From Cellulomonas marina (lineage in GTDB: Bacteria > Actinomycetota > Actinomycetes > Actinomycetales > Cellulomonadaceae), in assembly GCF_900111925.1 (NCBI RefSeq), contig NZ_FOKA01000006.1, positions 62,001 through 126,000 on the forward strand: a stretch of DNA of 64,000 bases. Reading direction: 5' to 3'. Position numbers and translations under genes: made by a program. The notes below the pieces were generated by a model that was given only the letters and a program-made list of their open reading frames with translations, was not told where the DNA came from and searched no databases. Positions 1-10,087 of the stretch are shown piece by piece (position 1 is the first letter of the stretch; every line of letters begins with the position of its first letter).

Positions 1-95
1 TGCCGGCCGGCGACTTTCCCGGCGTCGACTCGCGCGAGGTCTACGCCTTCCTCGAGCGGCACGCCCCGGCGGCGGGAGCCCCCGGAACGCGCTGA
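1..95 (+). CDS. C-terminal end of an unidentified protein
   Basis: Only the last 31 codons are inside the window, read in the frame starting at base 3 and ending at the TGA at 93-95. The tail contains DFPGVDSREVYAFLERH, which looks like the amphipathic C-terminal helix of a small globular protein. There is too little to name a family. It runs convergently toward poxB, whose stop lies only 11 bases further on. Confidence 0.5.
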   Translation, partial: PAGDFPGVDSREVYAFLERHAPAAGAPGTR

Positions 96-106
96 TCGGG
101 CCGCTG

Positions 107-1927
107 TCAGGGCAGCGGGACGTTGCGCAGGTTCGAGCGGGCCATGGCCATGACCTCCCCGACCCCGCCGCCGAGGACCTCCTTGCTCATGGCGGCCGTG
201 AAGCCGGTGACCTGCTGGCGGGTGAGCTTCGGGGGCAGGGAGAGCGCCCGCGGGTCGGTGACGAGGTCGACGAGCGACGGCCCCTCGTGCGCGATCGCCT
301 CGCGCAGGGCGGCCCGCACGTCGCCGGGGTGCTCGACGCGGACCGCGTGCAGCCCGACCGCTCGGGCGACCGCGGCGTAGTCGACCGCGACGGAGTCCGT
401 CCCGTAGGACGGGAACCCGTCGACCAGCATCTCGAGCCGCACCATGCCCAGCGTCGCGTTGTCGAACAGCACCACGGTCACGTCGAGCTGCAGCTGCTGC
501 AGCGTGATGAGCTCGCCGAGCAGCATCGACAGCCCGCCGTCGCCCGCCACGGCGACGACCTTGCGGCCCGAGGCCGCCGCGCCGCGGACGGTGAGCCCGT
601 CGGTCCCGGCGTCGCCCTTCCCCAGCGGTGCCCGCCCGGCCAGCGCCGCTCCGATGGCGTGCGGCAGGGCGTTGGCCATCGACCCGTGCCAGAAGGACCC
701 GATCATCCGGCGGTGGTGCGTGGGCGTCAGGTACCGCGCCGCCCAGACGTTGCACATGCCCGTGTCGACGGTGAAGACGGCGTCGTCGGGCGCCTCCTCG
801 TCGAGCAGCACGGCCGCGTACTCGGGGTGGATCGGCTCGAGGTGCTCCACGTCCTTCGTGTACGCGCCGACGCCGCCCATGAGCTTGGCGTGCCTCGCGC
901 GCATCCGGTCGAGGAACCGGTGGCTGTGCTTGGGCCGCACCAGGCCGAGGAGCGCGCGCACGGTCTCCCCGACGTCCCCGACGACCGCGAGGTCGTTGCG
1001 GGTGCGGCGGCCGAGGTGCGTGGCCTCGACGTCCACCTGCGCCGTGCGGACCCCCGCGGGCAGGAACTGGTCGTAGGGGAAGTCGCAGCCGAGCAGGAGC
1101 AGCAGGTCGGCGCCCTCCATGGCCTCCTGGCACGCGCCGTACCCGAGCAGCCCCGACATCCCCACGTCGTACGGGTTGTCGACCTGGACGAACTCCTTGC
1201 CCCGCAGGCTGTGCCCGACCGGGGCGTTCAGGCGCGCCGCCAGGGCCACGACGTCCTCGCGGGCCCCGCGCACACCGGCGCCCGCGAAGATCGTCACCTT
1301 GTCGGCGGCGTCGATCGCGGCCGCCAACCCGGCCACCGCGGCGGCGTCCGGGACGACGCGCGGCGCCGCGGGCCGGGTGAGCACGTCCGGCGCAGCGGGC
1401 GGCGCTTCGAGGTCGGCGACGTCCCCGGGCAGCGTCAGCACCGCGACGCCCGGGGCGCCGTAGGCGTGGTGGATCGCCGAGCGGATGACGCGCGGCGCCT
1501 GCGCGGCCGAGGAGATCATCTCGGAGTAGACCGAGCACTCCGTGAAGAGCCGGTCGGGGTGCGTCTCCTGGAAGAAGCCCGTGCCGATCTGCGCGCTGGG
1601 GATGTGCGAGGCGATGGCCAGGACCGGCACCCCGGACCGGTTGGCGTCGTACAGGCCGTTGATGAGGTGCAGGTTGCCGGGCCCGCAGGAGCCGGCGCAC
1701 ACGGCGAGGGTGCCCGTGATCTCCGCCTCGGCCGCGGCGGCGAAGGCGGCCGCCTCCTCGTGCCGCACGTGCACCCACGCGATGTCGGCGCCGTCCTCCC
1801 GCGCCCGGCGGATCGCGTCGACCACGGGGTTGAGGCTGTCGCCGACGATCCCGTAGACGTGCCGCGCGCCCGCGGCGAGGAGCTGGGCGACGAGCTGGTC
1901 CGCGACGGTGGTGCGGCGACGGGGCAC
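107..1927 (-). CDS. poxB: Pyruvate dehydrogenase (quinone) / pyruvate oxidase, PoxB-like
   Basis: This 606-residue thiamine-diphosphate enzyme probably oxidises pyruvate to acetate and CO2 and passes electrons to membrane quinone. The three-domain layout is readable. The N-terminal Pyr domain has GIVGDSLNPVVDA and the HEEAAAF segment, whose glutamate activates the cofactor. A central Rossmann-like domain carries FAGAGVRGA. The C-terminal PP domain (from about residue 400) has GDGGLSMLL followed by FDNATLGM, the metal and diphosphate site. Length is close to the roughly 570 residues usual for PoxB. The GTG start at 1927 has GGAGG six bases upstream; the longer upstream frame is low-complexity shadow. 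Acetolactate synthase is less likely, because the N-terminus and the FDNATLGM motif fit the pyruvate oxidase branch. Confidence 0.9.
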   Translation of the reverse strand: MPRRRTTVADQLVAQLLAAGARHVYGIVGDSLNPVVDAIRRAREDGADIAWVHVRHEEAAAFAAAAEAEITGTLAVCAGSCGPGNLHLINGLYDANRSGVPVLAIASHIPSAQIGTGFFQETHPDRLFTECSVYSEMISSAAQAPRVIRSAIHHAYGAPGVAVLTLPGDVADLEAPPAAPDVLTRPAAPRVVPDAAAVAGLAAAIDAADKVTIFAGAGVRGAREDVVALAARLNAPVGHSLRGKEFVQVDNPYDVGMSGLLGYGACQEAMEGADLLLLLGCDFPYDQFLPAGVRTAQVDVEATHLGRRTRNDLAVVGDVGETVRALLGLVRPKHSHRFLDRMRARHAKLMGGVGAYTKDVEHLEPIHPEYAAVLLDEEAPDDAVFTVDTGMCNVWAARYLTPTHHRRMIGSFWHGSMANALPHAIGAALAGRAPLGKGDAGTDGLTVRGAAASGRKVVAVAGDGGLSMLLGELITLQQLQLDVTVVLFDNATLGMVRLEMLVDGFPSYGTDSVAVDYAAVARAVGLHAVRVEHPGDVRAALREAIAHEGPSLVDLVTDPRALSLPPKLTRQQVTGFTAAMSKEVLGGGVGEVMAMARSNLRNVPLP

Positions 1928-2055
1928 GGTGGACCTCCGGTCCGGTGGGCGTGCTGCGCACGGCGGACCGCCGCGCGGGCGTGGCGCCATCGTCGTCCCG
2001 GGGTGCTCCGCGCGCACCTGCGCGGGGGTGCCGGCCGAGGCGCGGGGCCGTCGGT

Positions 2056-3267
2056 TCAGCCGACGAGCGCCGCGCGACGCAGCACCGGCCCGGCCGCCAC
2101 CGCCGCGAGCACGGACAGCACCCCGGCGGCGACGACGACGTGGAAGCCCGCGTGCGCACCGGCCGCGTCGATCCGCGCACCGGCCAGCGCCGACCCGAGT
2201 GCCACGCCGGCGCCCAGGGCGGTGCCGATCCACGACAGCCCCTCGGTGAGCTGCTCCGGCGGGACGGCGGCCTGGACCAGGGTGTTGCCGTTGATGAGCG
2301 TGGGGGCGATCGCCAGGCCGGCGACGAACAGCACCACGCCCAGCACCGGCAGCGACCCGACCAGCGCGAAGAGGCACACCGCCAGCCCGAGGGCCACCAT
2401 GCCGGTGGCGAACCTCTGCCCCACCGGCCGCGTCCAGTGCCGCGTGCCGTACACGAGCCCGGCCAGCAGCGACCCGACCGCGAACAGCGCGAGCACCACG
2501 CCCGCCGCCCAGGGGGTGCCCGCCTCCTCCGCGAAGGCCACCGCGGCGACGTCCACCGCCCCGAAGATCGCGCCCATGGCGACGAAGACCGCCGTCACGA
2601 CGGCCACCGCCGGGGTGCGCAGCACCGTCCGACGGCGCGCCTCGTCGTGCCCGCGCGGGGCGGGCGCCGGCTCGGTGGACCGCTGCTGCAGGAAGGCCCA
2701 CCCCCCGACGAGCAGCGACACCGTCCCGACGACGAGGCCGGCCGTGGGGTGGACCGCGGTGGCCAGGAAGGTCGCGAGCACGGGCCCGACGACGAAGACG
2801 ACCTCGTCGAGCACGGACTCCAGCGCGTACGCGGAGTGCAGGCGGGTCGGATCGCGCCGCAGGAGGGTGCTCCACCGCGCGCGCGACAGCGAGGAGAAGG
2901 AGCCGATCGCGGCACCGCCCACGGCCGCGGCGAGGTAGAGCCAGGCCTCGGCCCAGCCGGCGACCGCGCCGACGCCGACGCCGACGAGCCCGAGCGCCGA
3001 CAGCAGCATCGCCGGCCGCATGACCCGGCCCTGCCCGTGGCGGTCGACCAGCCGCGCGAGCTGCGGCGCGCAGAGGGCCTGCAGGGCGACGAACACGCCC
3101 GAGACCCGGCCCGCCAGCGCGTAGGAGCCCGTCAGCTGCGAGACGGCCAGGACGATGCCGATGCCCACCGTCGACATCGGCAGCCGCGCCAGGGTCCCCG
3201 CCGTGACGAAGGCGGGGGCACCGGGGCGGGCCAGGACGTCACGGTAGGGCTGCAGCACGGGGGACAT
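2056..3267 (-). CDS. MFS transporter
   Basis: A 403-residue integral membrane protein of the major facilitator superfamily with about twelve hydrophobic helices, probably a proton-driven exporter of unknown substrate. Cytoplasmic loop 2-3 contains LARLVDRHGQGRVMRP, a version of the MFS loop motif A. The pattern SLSRARWSTLLRRDP between helices 4 and 6, and the PTLINGNTLVQAAVPPEQLTEGLSW stretch split across helices 10 and 11, resemble small drug or sugar efflux permeases. The ATG at 3267 directly follows GGGAGG, so spacing is short, but no better start exists. It lies 128 bases upstream of poxB on the same strand and may share transcription. Substrate cannot be judged from sequence. Confidence 0.8.
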   Translation of the reverse strand: MSPVLQPYRDVLARPGAPAFVTAGTLARLPMSTVGIGIVLAVSQLTGSYALAGRVSGVFVALQALCAPQLARLVDRHGQGRVMRPAMLLSALGLVGVGVGAVAGWAEAWLYLAAAVGGAAIGSFSSLSRARWSTLLRRDPTRLHSAYALESVLDEVVFVVGPVLATFLATAVHPTAGLVVGTVSLLVGGWAFLQQRSTEPAPAPRGHDEARRRTVLRTPAVAVVTAVFVAMGAIFGAVDVAAVAFAEEAGTPWAAGVVLALFAVGSLLAGLVYGTRHWTRPVGQRFATGMVALGLAVCLFALVGSLPVLGVVLFVAGLAIAPTLINGNTLVQAAVPPEQLTEGLSWIGTALGAGVALGSALAGARIDAAGAHAGFHVVVAAGVLSVLAAVAAGPVLRRAALVG

Positions 3268-3363
3268 CCTCCCAGCCCCGGGCCTGGCGGCGACCGGCCC
3301 GTCCCCCAGACCGACCGCGGAGGGGTTGACGACGGGCCGCGACGACCGCATCCTGTGCGTGTT

Positions 3364-3490
3364 CGTGAAGGGGAGTACCCCTCGACACCTCGTCGTCACG
3401 ACGGTCCCGCGATCGGGGCCCGGCGCGGTGGACCGGACGGGCGCAGTCCGCAGCAGGACCGCCCGCGGTCGGGGGAGACCTTCGGTCGAC
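3364..3490 (+). ncRNA. yybP-ykoY (Mn2+) riboswitch candidate
   Basis: The leader of the terC gene holds the two hallmark segments of the yybP-ykoY family: AGGGGAGTA at 3369-3377 and GGGGAGACCTT at 3472-3482. GAAGG (3367-3371) can pair with CCTTC (3479-3483) to form the basal P1 helix. The GGTGGACCGG segment lies between. This family senses Mn2+ and in many bacteria precedes TerC or MntP transporters, exactly the context here. Boundaries are approximate. It ends 18 bases before the GTG start, so control of translation initiation is plausible. Confidence 0.8.
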
Positions 3491-3507
3491 CGACCGAGAG
3501 GTGCCCC

Positions 3508-4533
3508 GTGGACGTCCCCCTGTGGCTGTGGTCCGCCGTCATCGGCCTCATCCTCGCGATGCTGGCCGTCGACCTGTTCGCGCACCGGCGTGCGCACGTC
3601 ATCGGTGTCCGGGAGGCGGCGGCCTGGTCCGCCGTCTGGGTCGCGATCGGCGTCGGCTTCGGCGTCGGCATCTGGCAGGTGTACGGCTCGGAGCTCGGGC
3701 AGCAGTACTTCGCCGGCTACCTCATCGAGAAGTCGCTCGCCGTCGACAACGTCTTCGTCTGGGCGATCATCTTCACGTACTTCGCCGTGCCGCGGGAGCT
3801 GCAGCACCGGGTGCTGTTCCTCGGCGTCCTCGGGGCGCTGGTGCTCCGCGGGGCCTTCATCGCCGCCGGCGCCGCCGCGATCGACGCGTTCTCCGCGATC
3901 CTCTACGTGTTCGCCGCGTTCCTGCTCTGGACCGGCGTCCAGATGATCCGGACCCGGGACGCGCACATCGACCCGTCGCGGTCGCGGGTCGTCCGCTGGT
4001 TCCGACGCGCGGTGCCGATGACCGACACCTTCCACGGCCAGCGGTTCCTCGTCCGCCGGCACGGGGCGCTGCTCGCCACGCCCCTGCTGCTCGTGCTCGT
4101 CCTCGTCGAGGTCACGGACGTGATCTTCGCCGTCGACTCGATCCCCGCGATCTTCGCCGTCACCTCCGAGCCGTTCCTGGTCTTCACCGCCAACGCGTTC
4201 GCGCTGCTCGGCCTGCGGGCGATGTACTTCCTGCTCGCCGACCTCATGCACCGCTTCGTGTACCTCAAGCTCGGCCTGGCCCTCGTGCTGGTCTGGGTCG
4301 GCGTGAAGATGGCCCTCCAGGTGGACGTCTACAAGATCCCGACGGCCGTCTCCCTCACCGTCATCGCCCTCCTCATCGGCGGTGCCGTCGCCGCCAGCCT
4401 CTGGCGCACCCGCGGCCAGGAGCGCACGGGCCTGCCGGCCCCGGAGGACCCGCCCTTCCGCGTCGCCACCGCCGAGGAGGACGCCGAGGTCGAGCCCGCC
4501 TTCCGTCGCCGCCGCGTCCCCTCGCGCGTCTAG
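3508..4533 (+). CDS. TerC family integral membrane protein (probable Mn2+ exporter)
   Basis: A 341-residue polytopic membrane protein of the TerC family. TerC-type proteins export manganese or load it into exported metalloenzymes, and some are annotated as tellurium-resistance proteins. Seven or more hydrophobic helices are visible. The family-defining acidic motifs are present in both repeats: EKSLAVDNVFVW near residue 75 and EVTDVIFAVDSIPA near residue 205. The aspartates and glutamates of these motifs are thought to form the metal path. The C-terminus (from about 310) is a charged soluble tail. The GTG at 3508 has GAGAGG six bases upstream; an in-frame alternative is not needed. The upstream Mn2+ riboswitch strongly supports a manganese role. 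Its TAG stop overlaps the stop of the convergent tetR gene. Confidence 0.9.
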   Translation: MDVPLWLWSAVIGLILAMLAVDLFAHRRAHVIGVREAAAWSAVWVAIGVGFGVGIWQVYGSELGQQYFAGYLIEKSLAVDNVFVWAIIFTYFAVPRELQHRVLFLGVLGALVLRGAFIAAGAAAIDAFSAILYVFAAFLLWTGVQMIRTRDAHIDPSRSRVVRWFRRAVPMTDTFHGQRFLVRRHGALLATPLLLVLVLVEVTDVIFAVDSIPAIFAVTSEPFLVFTANAFALLGLRAMYFLLADLMHRFVYLKLGLALVLVWVGVKMALQVDVYKIPTAVSLTVIALLIGGAVAASLWRTRGQERTGLPAPEDPPFRVATAEEDAEVEPAFRRRRVPSRV

Positions 4534-5138
4534 CCGGCGCCGGGCGCCCGGCCGACCGCGGCCCCGACGAGGGCCGGGCCGGCCGTGCGCAGCAGGGCGA
4601 CGTAGCGGGCCGCCCGCTCCTCGTCGTCGCCGGGGAGCAGCCCAGCCAGCTCCAGCGCGACGGCGCCGTGCACGAGCGACCACAGGTCGAGCGCCAGCCG
4701 CGCCGCGGCGTCGTCGGGCACCGCGGGCAGCACCCGGGCGACCGCGGCGCGCAGGAGCGAGAACGCCGCGGTCGTCGTCGGCTCGGGCCGCGCACCGGAC
4801 GGGAGGGGGGCCTCGACGACCACGCGGTAGCCGTGCGGGGACGCCAGCGCGTGGTCCCGGTACGCCGTCCCCAGGGCGAGGAGGTCGGCCATGGCGTCAC
4901 CCGTCACCGGCACCTGCGCCAGCCGGTCGGTGAACGCGGCCTGCGTCGCGCGGGAAGCGGCGCGCAGCAGCTCCTCCCGGCTGCCGAAGAGGGCGTACAC
5001 CGCCGAGGCGGAGGTGCCGGCCCGGGCTGCGACGTCCCGGACGGTGAGCGCGACGGCGCCGCGCTCGGACACCACGCGGGTTGCCTCGGCCAGCAGGCGG
5101 GCGCGCAGGGTGTCGTCGTGGGTCCGGGGCCGGGGCAC
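4530..5138 (-). CDS. TetR family transcriptional repressor
   Basis: A 202-residue TetR/AcrR-type regulator. The N-terminal helix-turn-helix spans about residues 10-56, with VSERGAVALTVRDVAARAGTS followed by the usual AVYALFGSREELL recognition region. The C-terminal half is the variable ligand and dimerisation domain, resembling the TetR_C_13-like group with VARVLPAVPDDAA. The GTG at 5138 sits six bases after TAGGCT, a leaderless arrangement. A perfect 24-base palindrome at 5171-5194, just upstream of that box, is the probable operator, so autorepression is likely. The divergent neighbour is a broken membrane-protein gene, probably the former target. It converges with terC and the two stops share the tetranucleotide CTAG. 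Confidence 0.85.
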   Translation of the reverse strand: MPRPRTHDDTLRARLLAEATRVVSERGAVALTVRDVAARAGTSASAVYALFGSREELLRAASRATQAAFTDRLAQVPVTGDAMADLLALGTAYRDHALASPHGYRVVVEAPLPSGARPEPTTTAAFSLLRAAVARVLPAVPDDAAARLALDLWSLVHGAVALELAGLLPGDDEERAARYVALLRTAGPALVGAAVGRAPGAG

Positions 5139-5170
5139 GGCAGGAGCCTAGCCAGCGCCGCCGCGTTGTG

Positions 5171-5194
5171 GAACGCTGTTCTGTAACAGCGTTC
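5171..5194. promoter_or_regulatory. Palindromic TetR operator
   Basis: GAACGCTGTT, spacer CTGT, then AACAGCGTTC form a perfect inverted repeat with 10-base arms. It lies between the divergent tetR gene (start 5138) and the gene remnant starting at 5237, about 20 bases upstream of the tetR -10 box. Size, symmetry and position are those of a TetR-family operator. Confidence 0.75.
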
Positions 5195-5236
5195 TGATTC
5201 GTCGCCGGTGGGGCGGCCGGACGGGGCGCGAGGGGG

Positions 5237-5498
5237 GTGGTCGCGGTGCTGGAGCTGTCCGACGACGCGCGGGTGACGGCGGGCGTCGTCCTGCTGACGG
5301 TGGTGGCGGTGGAGGCCGGCGGGGTGTCGCTGCTGCGCCTGCTGCTGGGGCGGGAGGCCGCCACGGAGTGGGTTCTTCCTGGGCGCGGCCGGGCGGGGCC
5401 GCACCACGCCGCGCCGCGTGTTCGTGCTCGTGCCCGTCGGCGCGGTGGTGCTGGCGGCGGGCGTCGTCACGCAGGGGGTCGGTCTCCTGCGGGGGTGA
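5237..5498 (+). pseudogene. Remnant of a small membrane protein (internal deletion and frameshift)
   Basis: A GTG-started reading frame encodes VAVLELSDDARVTAGVV and a first hydrophobic helix up to REAATE at about 5368. The natural continuation is then in a different frame: GFFLGAAGRGRTTPRRVFV followed by a second hydrophobic helix ending GVGLLRG and TGA at 5496-5498. The two halves resemble the beginning and end of a four-helix actinobacterial membrane protein of about 130-140 residues, as I recall the family, so the middle helices appear to be deleted. The gene faces the TetR operator and was probably under its control. A sequencing artefact is less likely here than elsewhere, because a large segment is missing. 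Confidence 0.6.
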
Positions 5499-5538
5499 CC
5501 TGCAGGTCCGACGTGGCGGCGACGCCCGCCGCGGGCGC

Positions 5539-7218
<1,680 letters not shown>

Positions 7219-7298
7219 GCCCCGATCCTGGCCCACGGGTGCACGGCGGCGCACCCGCCCGATCACCACCTGGTCTCGAGCCCCTTCCCGGTGCGGGG

Positions 7299-8231
7299 TC
7301 AGCGGGGGGTCGTCGGGTCCCGCGGCACGAAGGTCTGCGGGACCATGACGCGCATGGCGTCGCCCGTGACCGTCACGCTGGCCGGCGTGCTACCCGTGAC
7401 CTCGCCGTCGACGTCGAGGGCCAGGGGGCGGTCCGTCGTGATCTCGAATCGGGTGCCCGTCAGGTAGCCCTTGCGCTCCAGCGGCTGCCAGGGGGTGAGC
7501 GCCTGCCGGGCGGCCGCGGTGGCCACCGAGAACCGGCGCGACCCGCCCAGGGCGTAGGCGACGAGGAGGCGGTCGTCGACGCCGGCGTCGCGCGCGATGG
7601 GCGTGCCCGCGTGGACGCGGCCGTTGGCGATGTTGAGCTGGTGGGTGCGCACGGTCCAGACCCGGTCCTCCGTGCGGATCTCGGCCTCGAACGCGCGGTG
7701 GGTGGTCAGCGCGCGCGCGGCCGTCACGGCGTAGGCGGCCCGGCCGATGCGGCGCTTGAGGGCGTGCGGGGTCCGGCCGGCGACCGCCGCCGACACCCCC
7801 ATGCTGACGAGGTTGGCGAACCAGTCGCCGTTGACCTGCCCGAGGTCGACCGACGCGACGCGACCGCGGGCCACCACGTCCACGGCGTCGGCCAGCCGCA
7901 GCGGCAGGCCCAGGCTGCGGCCGAAGTTGTTCGTCGTGCCCAGGGGCAGGTAGCCCAGCACGGTCGACGTGTGCGCGAGGTGGTCGACCACCCCGGCGAC
8001 CGTCCCGTCCCCGCTGCCGACGACGAGCAGCGGCGGCCGCGCGGCCAGCACCTGCGGCAGCAGCACCGGCATCTGCGCGGCGGGGTCGTCGACGAGGTGC
8101 TCAGCGGTGACCACGACCCCGCGCTCCTCGAGCATCCGCCGCACCCGGCCGTGCAGGGCGGCGCCGCGGCGCGAGCGCACGTTGACGACCAGCACCGCCT
8201 CGCGCGGTCGTGCGGGCCCCGGCCCGTCCAT
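7299..8231 (-). CDS. Diacylglycerol/lipid kinase family protein (YegS/BmrU type)
   Basis: A 310-residue protein with the diacylglycerol kinase catalytic fold. [11 protein letters not shown] (about residue 70) is the nucleotide-binding GGDGT-type loop, and [13 protein letters not shown] is the family's GTGNDFAR equivalent. ALDVDGE near the C-terminus is the conserved strand of the second domain. Such enzymes phosphorylate diacylglycerol, other lipids or sphingosine-like substrates at the membrane; the exact substrate is unknown. The ATG at 8231 has AGGAGG seven bases upstream, a clear ribosome-binding site. A second, longer paralogue of the same fold is at 21818-23041. Three GTCACC repeats about 180 bases upstream on this strand could be a PhoP site. 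Confidence 0.85.
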   Translation of the reverse strand: MDGPGPARPREAVLVVNVRSRRGAALHGRVRRMLEERGVVVTAEHLVDDPAAQMPVLLPQVLAARPPLLVVGSGDGTVAGVVDHLAHTSTVLGYLPLGTTNNFGRSLGLPLRLADAVDVVARGRVASVDLGQVNGDWFANLVSMGVSAAVAGRTPHALKRRIGRAAYAVTAARALTTHRAFEAEIRTEDRVWTVRTHQLNIANGRVHAGTPIARDAGVDDRLLVAYALGGSRRFSVATAAARQALTPWQPLERKGYLTGTRFEITTDRPLALDVDGEVTGSTPASVTVTGDAMRVMVPQTFVPRDPTTPR

Positions 8232-8406
8232 CGTCCGTCCTCCTGCTCGACCTGCTGCTCGACCTGCTGCTGCCACGTGGTCCGGGCGTGCGCCCCCGCC
8301 GTGGCCGGCGGGGGCGTGCCCGGCGACGCCGATCCTGCCGTCCGGACCCGAGCATCCTCCACGGGCGGGCTGTGCGGGCGCCGTGCGTGCGGGCGAGCCC
8401 GCACGG

Positions 8407-8434
8407 GGTGACCGGCCGGTGACAGGCCGGTGAC
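8407..8434 (-). promoter_or_regulatory. Three 11-bp-spaced GTCACC repeats (PHO-box-like)
   Basis: On the minus strand GTCACC occurs at 8434-8429, 8423-8418 and 8412-8407, each exactly 11 bases from the next. Direct 11-base repeats beginning G(G/T)TCA are the form of the PhoP box in actinobacteria. The sites lie between the divergent lipid-kinase and DUF5926 genes. Immediately upstream (8386-8405) is a 9-bp hairpin, CGTGCGGGC with its complement. No phosphate gene is adjacent, so the assignment is tentative. Confidence 0.35.
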
Positions 8435-8462
8435 CCGCTCCTGACCGGCTAGCCTCGGGCGC

Positions 8463-9287
8463 GTGCCTGCACACACCGACTTCGTCCTGCGCCCGTTCGA
8501 GGGTCTGCCGTTCGAGACCGACTGGGTCGCCCTCAAGGAGCTCGTCCCGGCCGGCACGGGGACCGCGCGGACCACCGCCGAGCACGGGTCGCGCGACGTG
8601 CTCGTCACCACCGTGCTGCCCGAGGGCTGGCGCTCGCTGCACCGCGCCGACGGCGCCGTGCTGCTCGCCCTGCAGACGCTGGGCGCCGGCTCCGGCGACG
8701 CCAGCCGCGACGCCGCGGCGGCCCTGCTCGAGGCGCTCGAGGTCGAGCCGGGGACCGCGGTCGAGGGCGGCTCGCTCGTCGGGCCGGGGCCGCGGCTGCA
8801 GGACGTGCTCGACCTCGACGTCCCGTTCGAGGTCACCGTCACCGACACGTTCGACTACTGGCTCGACCCCTCCGCCGAGCGCACGCCCGAGCTCGTCGGG
8901 GCGCTCGAGGAGGCGGACAAGGGCATCGTCGACACGGTCAAGCTCGCCGCCGCGCCGTCGGCGTACTGGGTCCGCATGGGGGCCAAGGAGTTCCTGCGCT
9001 GGGTGCAGCCGCTCGACGAGCAGGTCGTCCTCGACGCGCTCGCCCGCCTGCACGGCCGGCGCGAGTCGGGCTTCGAGGGGTCGAAGTTCATCGGGTACTT
9101 CCGGGCCGCGGGCCTCGTCGTGCCGGTGTGGGAGCTCGCGCGCGGGACGGAGGCGGAGGAGCTCGAGGCGCCCTTCGCGGCGTTCCTGCCCCGGTTCGAG
9201 GCGGCGCTGGCGGAGACCGGGCCGCTCGACGCGAACGCCCGGCGGGCGCGCGCGGGCCTCGTCGCCCGTCAGGTCACGCTGCGCTGA
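8463..9287 (+). CDS. DUF5926 family protein
   Basis: A 274-residue soluble protein that I recognise as DUF5926, a family common in Micrococcales and Streptomycetales with no established function. Conserved stretches seen here are RPFEGLPFETDWVALKELVPA at the start (split by one substitution from the usual form), LHRADGAVLLALQT, PRLQDVLDLDVPFEVTV and the C-terminal LPRFEAALAE. Many relatives begin with a short basic segment before this domain; here the frame starts directly at the domain. The GTG at 8463 is seven bases after TAGCCT (8450-8455), so the transcript is probably leaderless. There is no membrane segment. The GT2 gene downstream has its own promoter-like box. Confidence 0.85.
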   Translation: MPAHTDFVLRPFEGLPFETDWVALKELVPAGTGTARTTAEHGSRDVLVTTVLPEGWRSLHRADGAVLLALQTLGAGSGDASRDAAAALLEALEVEPGTAVEGGSLVGPGPRLQDVLDLDVPFEVTVTDTFDYWLDPSAERTPELVGALEEADKGIVDTVKLAAAPSAYWVRMGAKEFLRWVQPLDEQVVLDALARLHGRRESGFEGSKFIGYFRAAGLVVPVWELARGTEAEELEAPFAAFLPRFEAALAETGPLDANARRARAGLVARQVTLR

Positions 9288-9313
9288 CAGGGGCCGCCGC
9301 TAGGGTGAGCCGC

Positions 9314-10087
9314 GTGGAGCGCGCCTTCCGCCGGGTGGCGGTGATCATCCCCGCCAAGGACGAGTCGCGGCGCATCGCCGCCACGGTGCGGGCCGCCCGT
9401 GCCATCCCGCACGTGGACCTCGTGCTCGTCGTCGACGACGGGTCCGTGGACAGCACGCAGCACGTCGCCCGGGAGGCGGGGGCGGTCGTCGTGCGGCACT
9501 CGCACAACCGCGGCAAGGCCGCGGCCATGGAGACGGGGGCGGCCGTCGTCGCCATGCGGGACATGCCCGACCGGCCGGCGCGCGACCTGCTCTTCATCGA
9601 CGGCGACCTGGCCGACACGGCCGTCAACACCGCGCCGCTGGTCGGGCCCGTGCTCGCGGGGGAGGCGGACCTCACGATCGCGCTGCTGCCGCCCCAGCCG
9701 GGTGCCGGCGGGCGCGGGTTCGTCGTCAAGGCGGCACGTCGGGCGGTGGCGTCGCTGACCGGGTGGACGCCGACGCAGCCGCTGTCGGGGATGCGCTGCC
9801 TCACGCGCGAGGCGTTCGAGGCCGCGACGCCCCTGGCGCGCGGCTGGGGCGTGGAGGTCGGCATGACGATCGACCTGCTGCGCCGGGGCTTCCGCATCCA
9901 GGAGATCCCCTGCGAGCTCAAGCACCGCCCGTCGGGCACGGACCTCAAGGGCCAGCTGCACCGCGCGGCGCAGTACCGCGACGTGCAGCTGGCGGTCAAC
10001 GCCCGGCGGTTGCGGGCGGCCGTGGGGGGGCTGCCGCGCGGCGCGGCGCCCCGGCGTCCGGCCACGGGACGCGGTCCGGAGGACTGA
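9314..10087 (+). CDS. Glycosyltransferase family 2
   Basis: A 257-residue GT-A-fold glycosyltransferase. The nucleotide-sugar site appears as VIIPAKDES, then VDDGSVDST about 30 residues later, and the metal-binding acidic motif in FIDGDLADT. There is no transmembrane helix, so it probably acts at the cytoplasmic face on a lipid or polymer acceptor. The relatives are dolichol-phosphate-mannose and glucosyl-3-phosphoglycerate synthase-like enzymes. Two in-frame GTG codons exist, at 9305 and 9314. The second lies seven bases after TAGGGT (9301-9306), matching the leaderless pattern of this genome, and was chosen. The last 92 bases overlap the convergent gene at 9996, an unusually long overlap of two coding 3' ends. 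Confidence 0.85.
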   Translation: MERAFRRVAVIIPAKDESRRIAATVRAARAIPHVDLVLVVDDGSVDSTQHVAREAGAVVVRHSHNRGKAAAMETGAAVVAMRDMPDRPARDLLFIDGDLADTAVNTAPLVGPVLAGEADLTIALLPPQPGAGGRGFVVKAARRAVASLTGWTPTQPLSGMRCLTREAFEAATPLARGWGVEVGMTIDLLRRGFRIQEIPCELKHRPSGTDLKGQLHRAAQYRDVQLAVNARRLRAAVGGLPRGAAPRRPATGRGPED

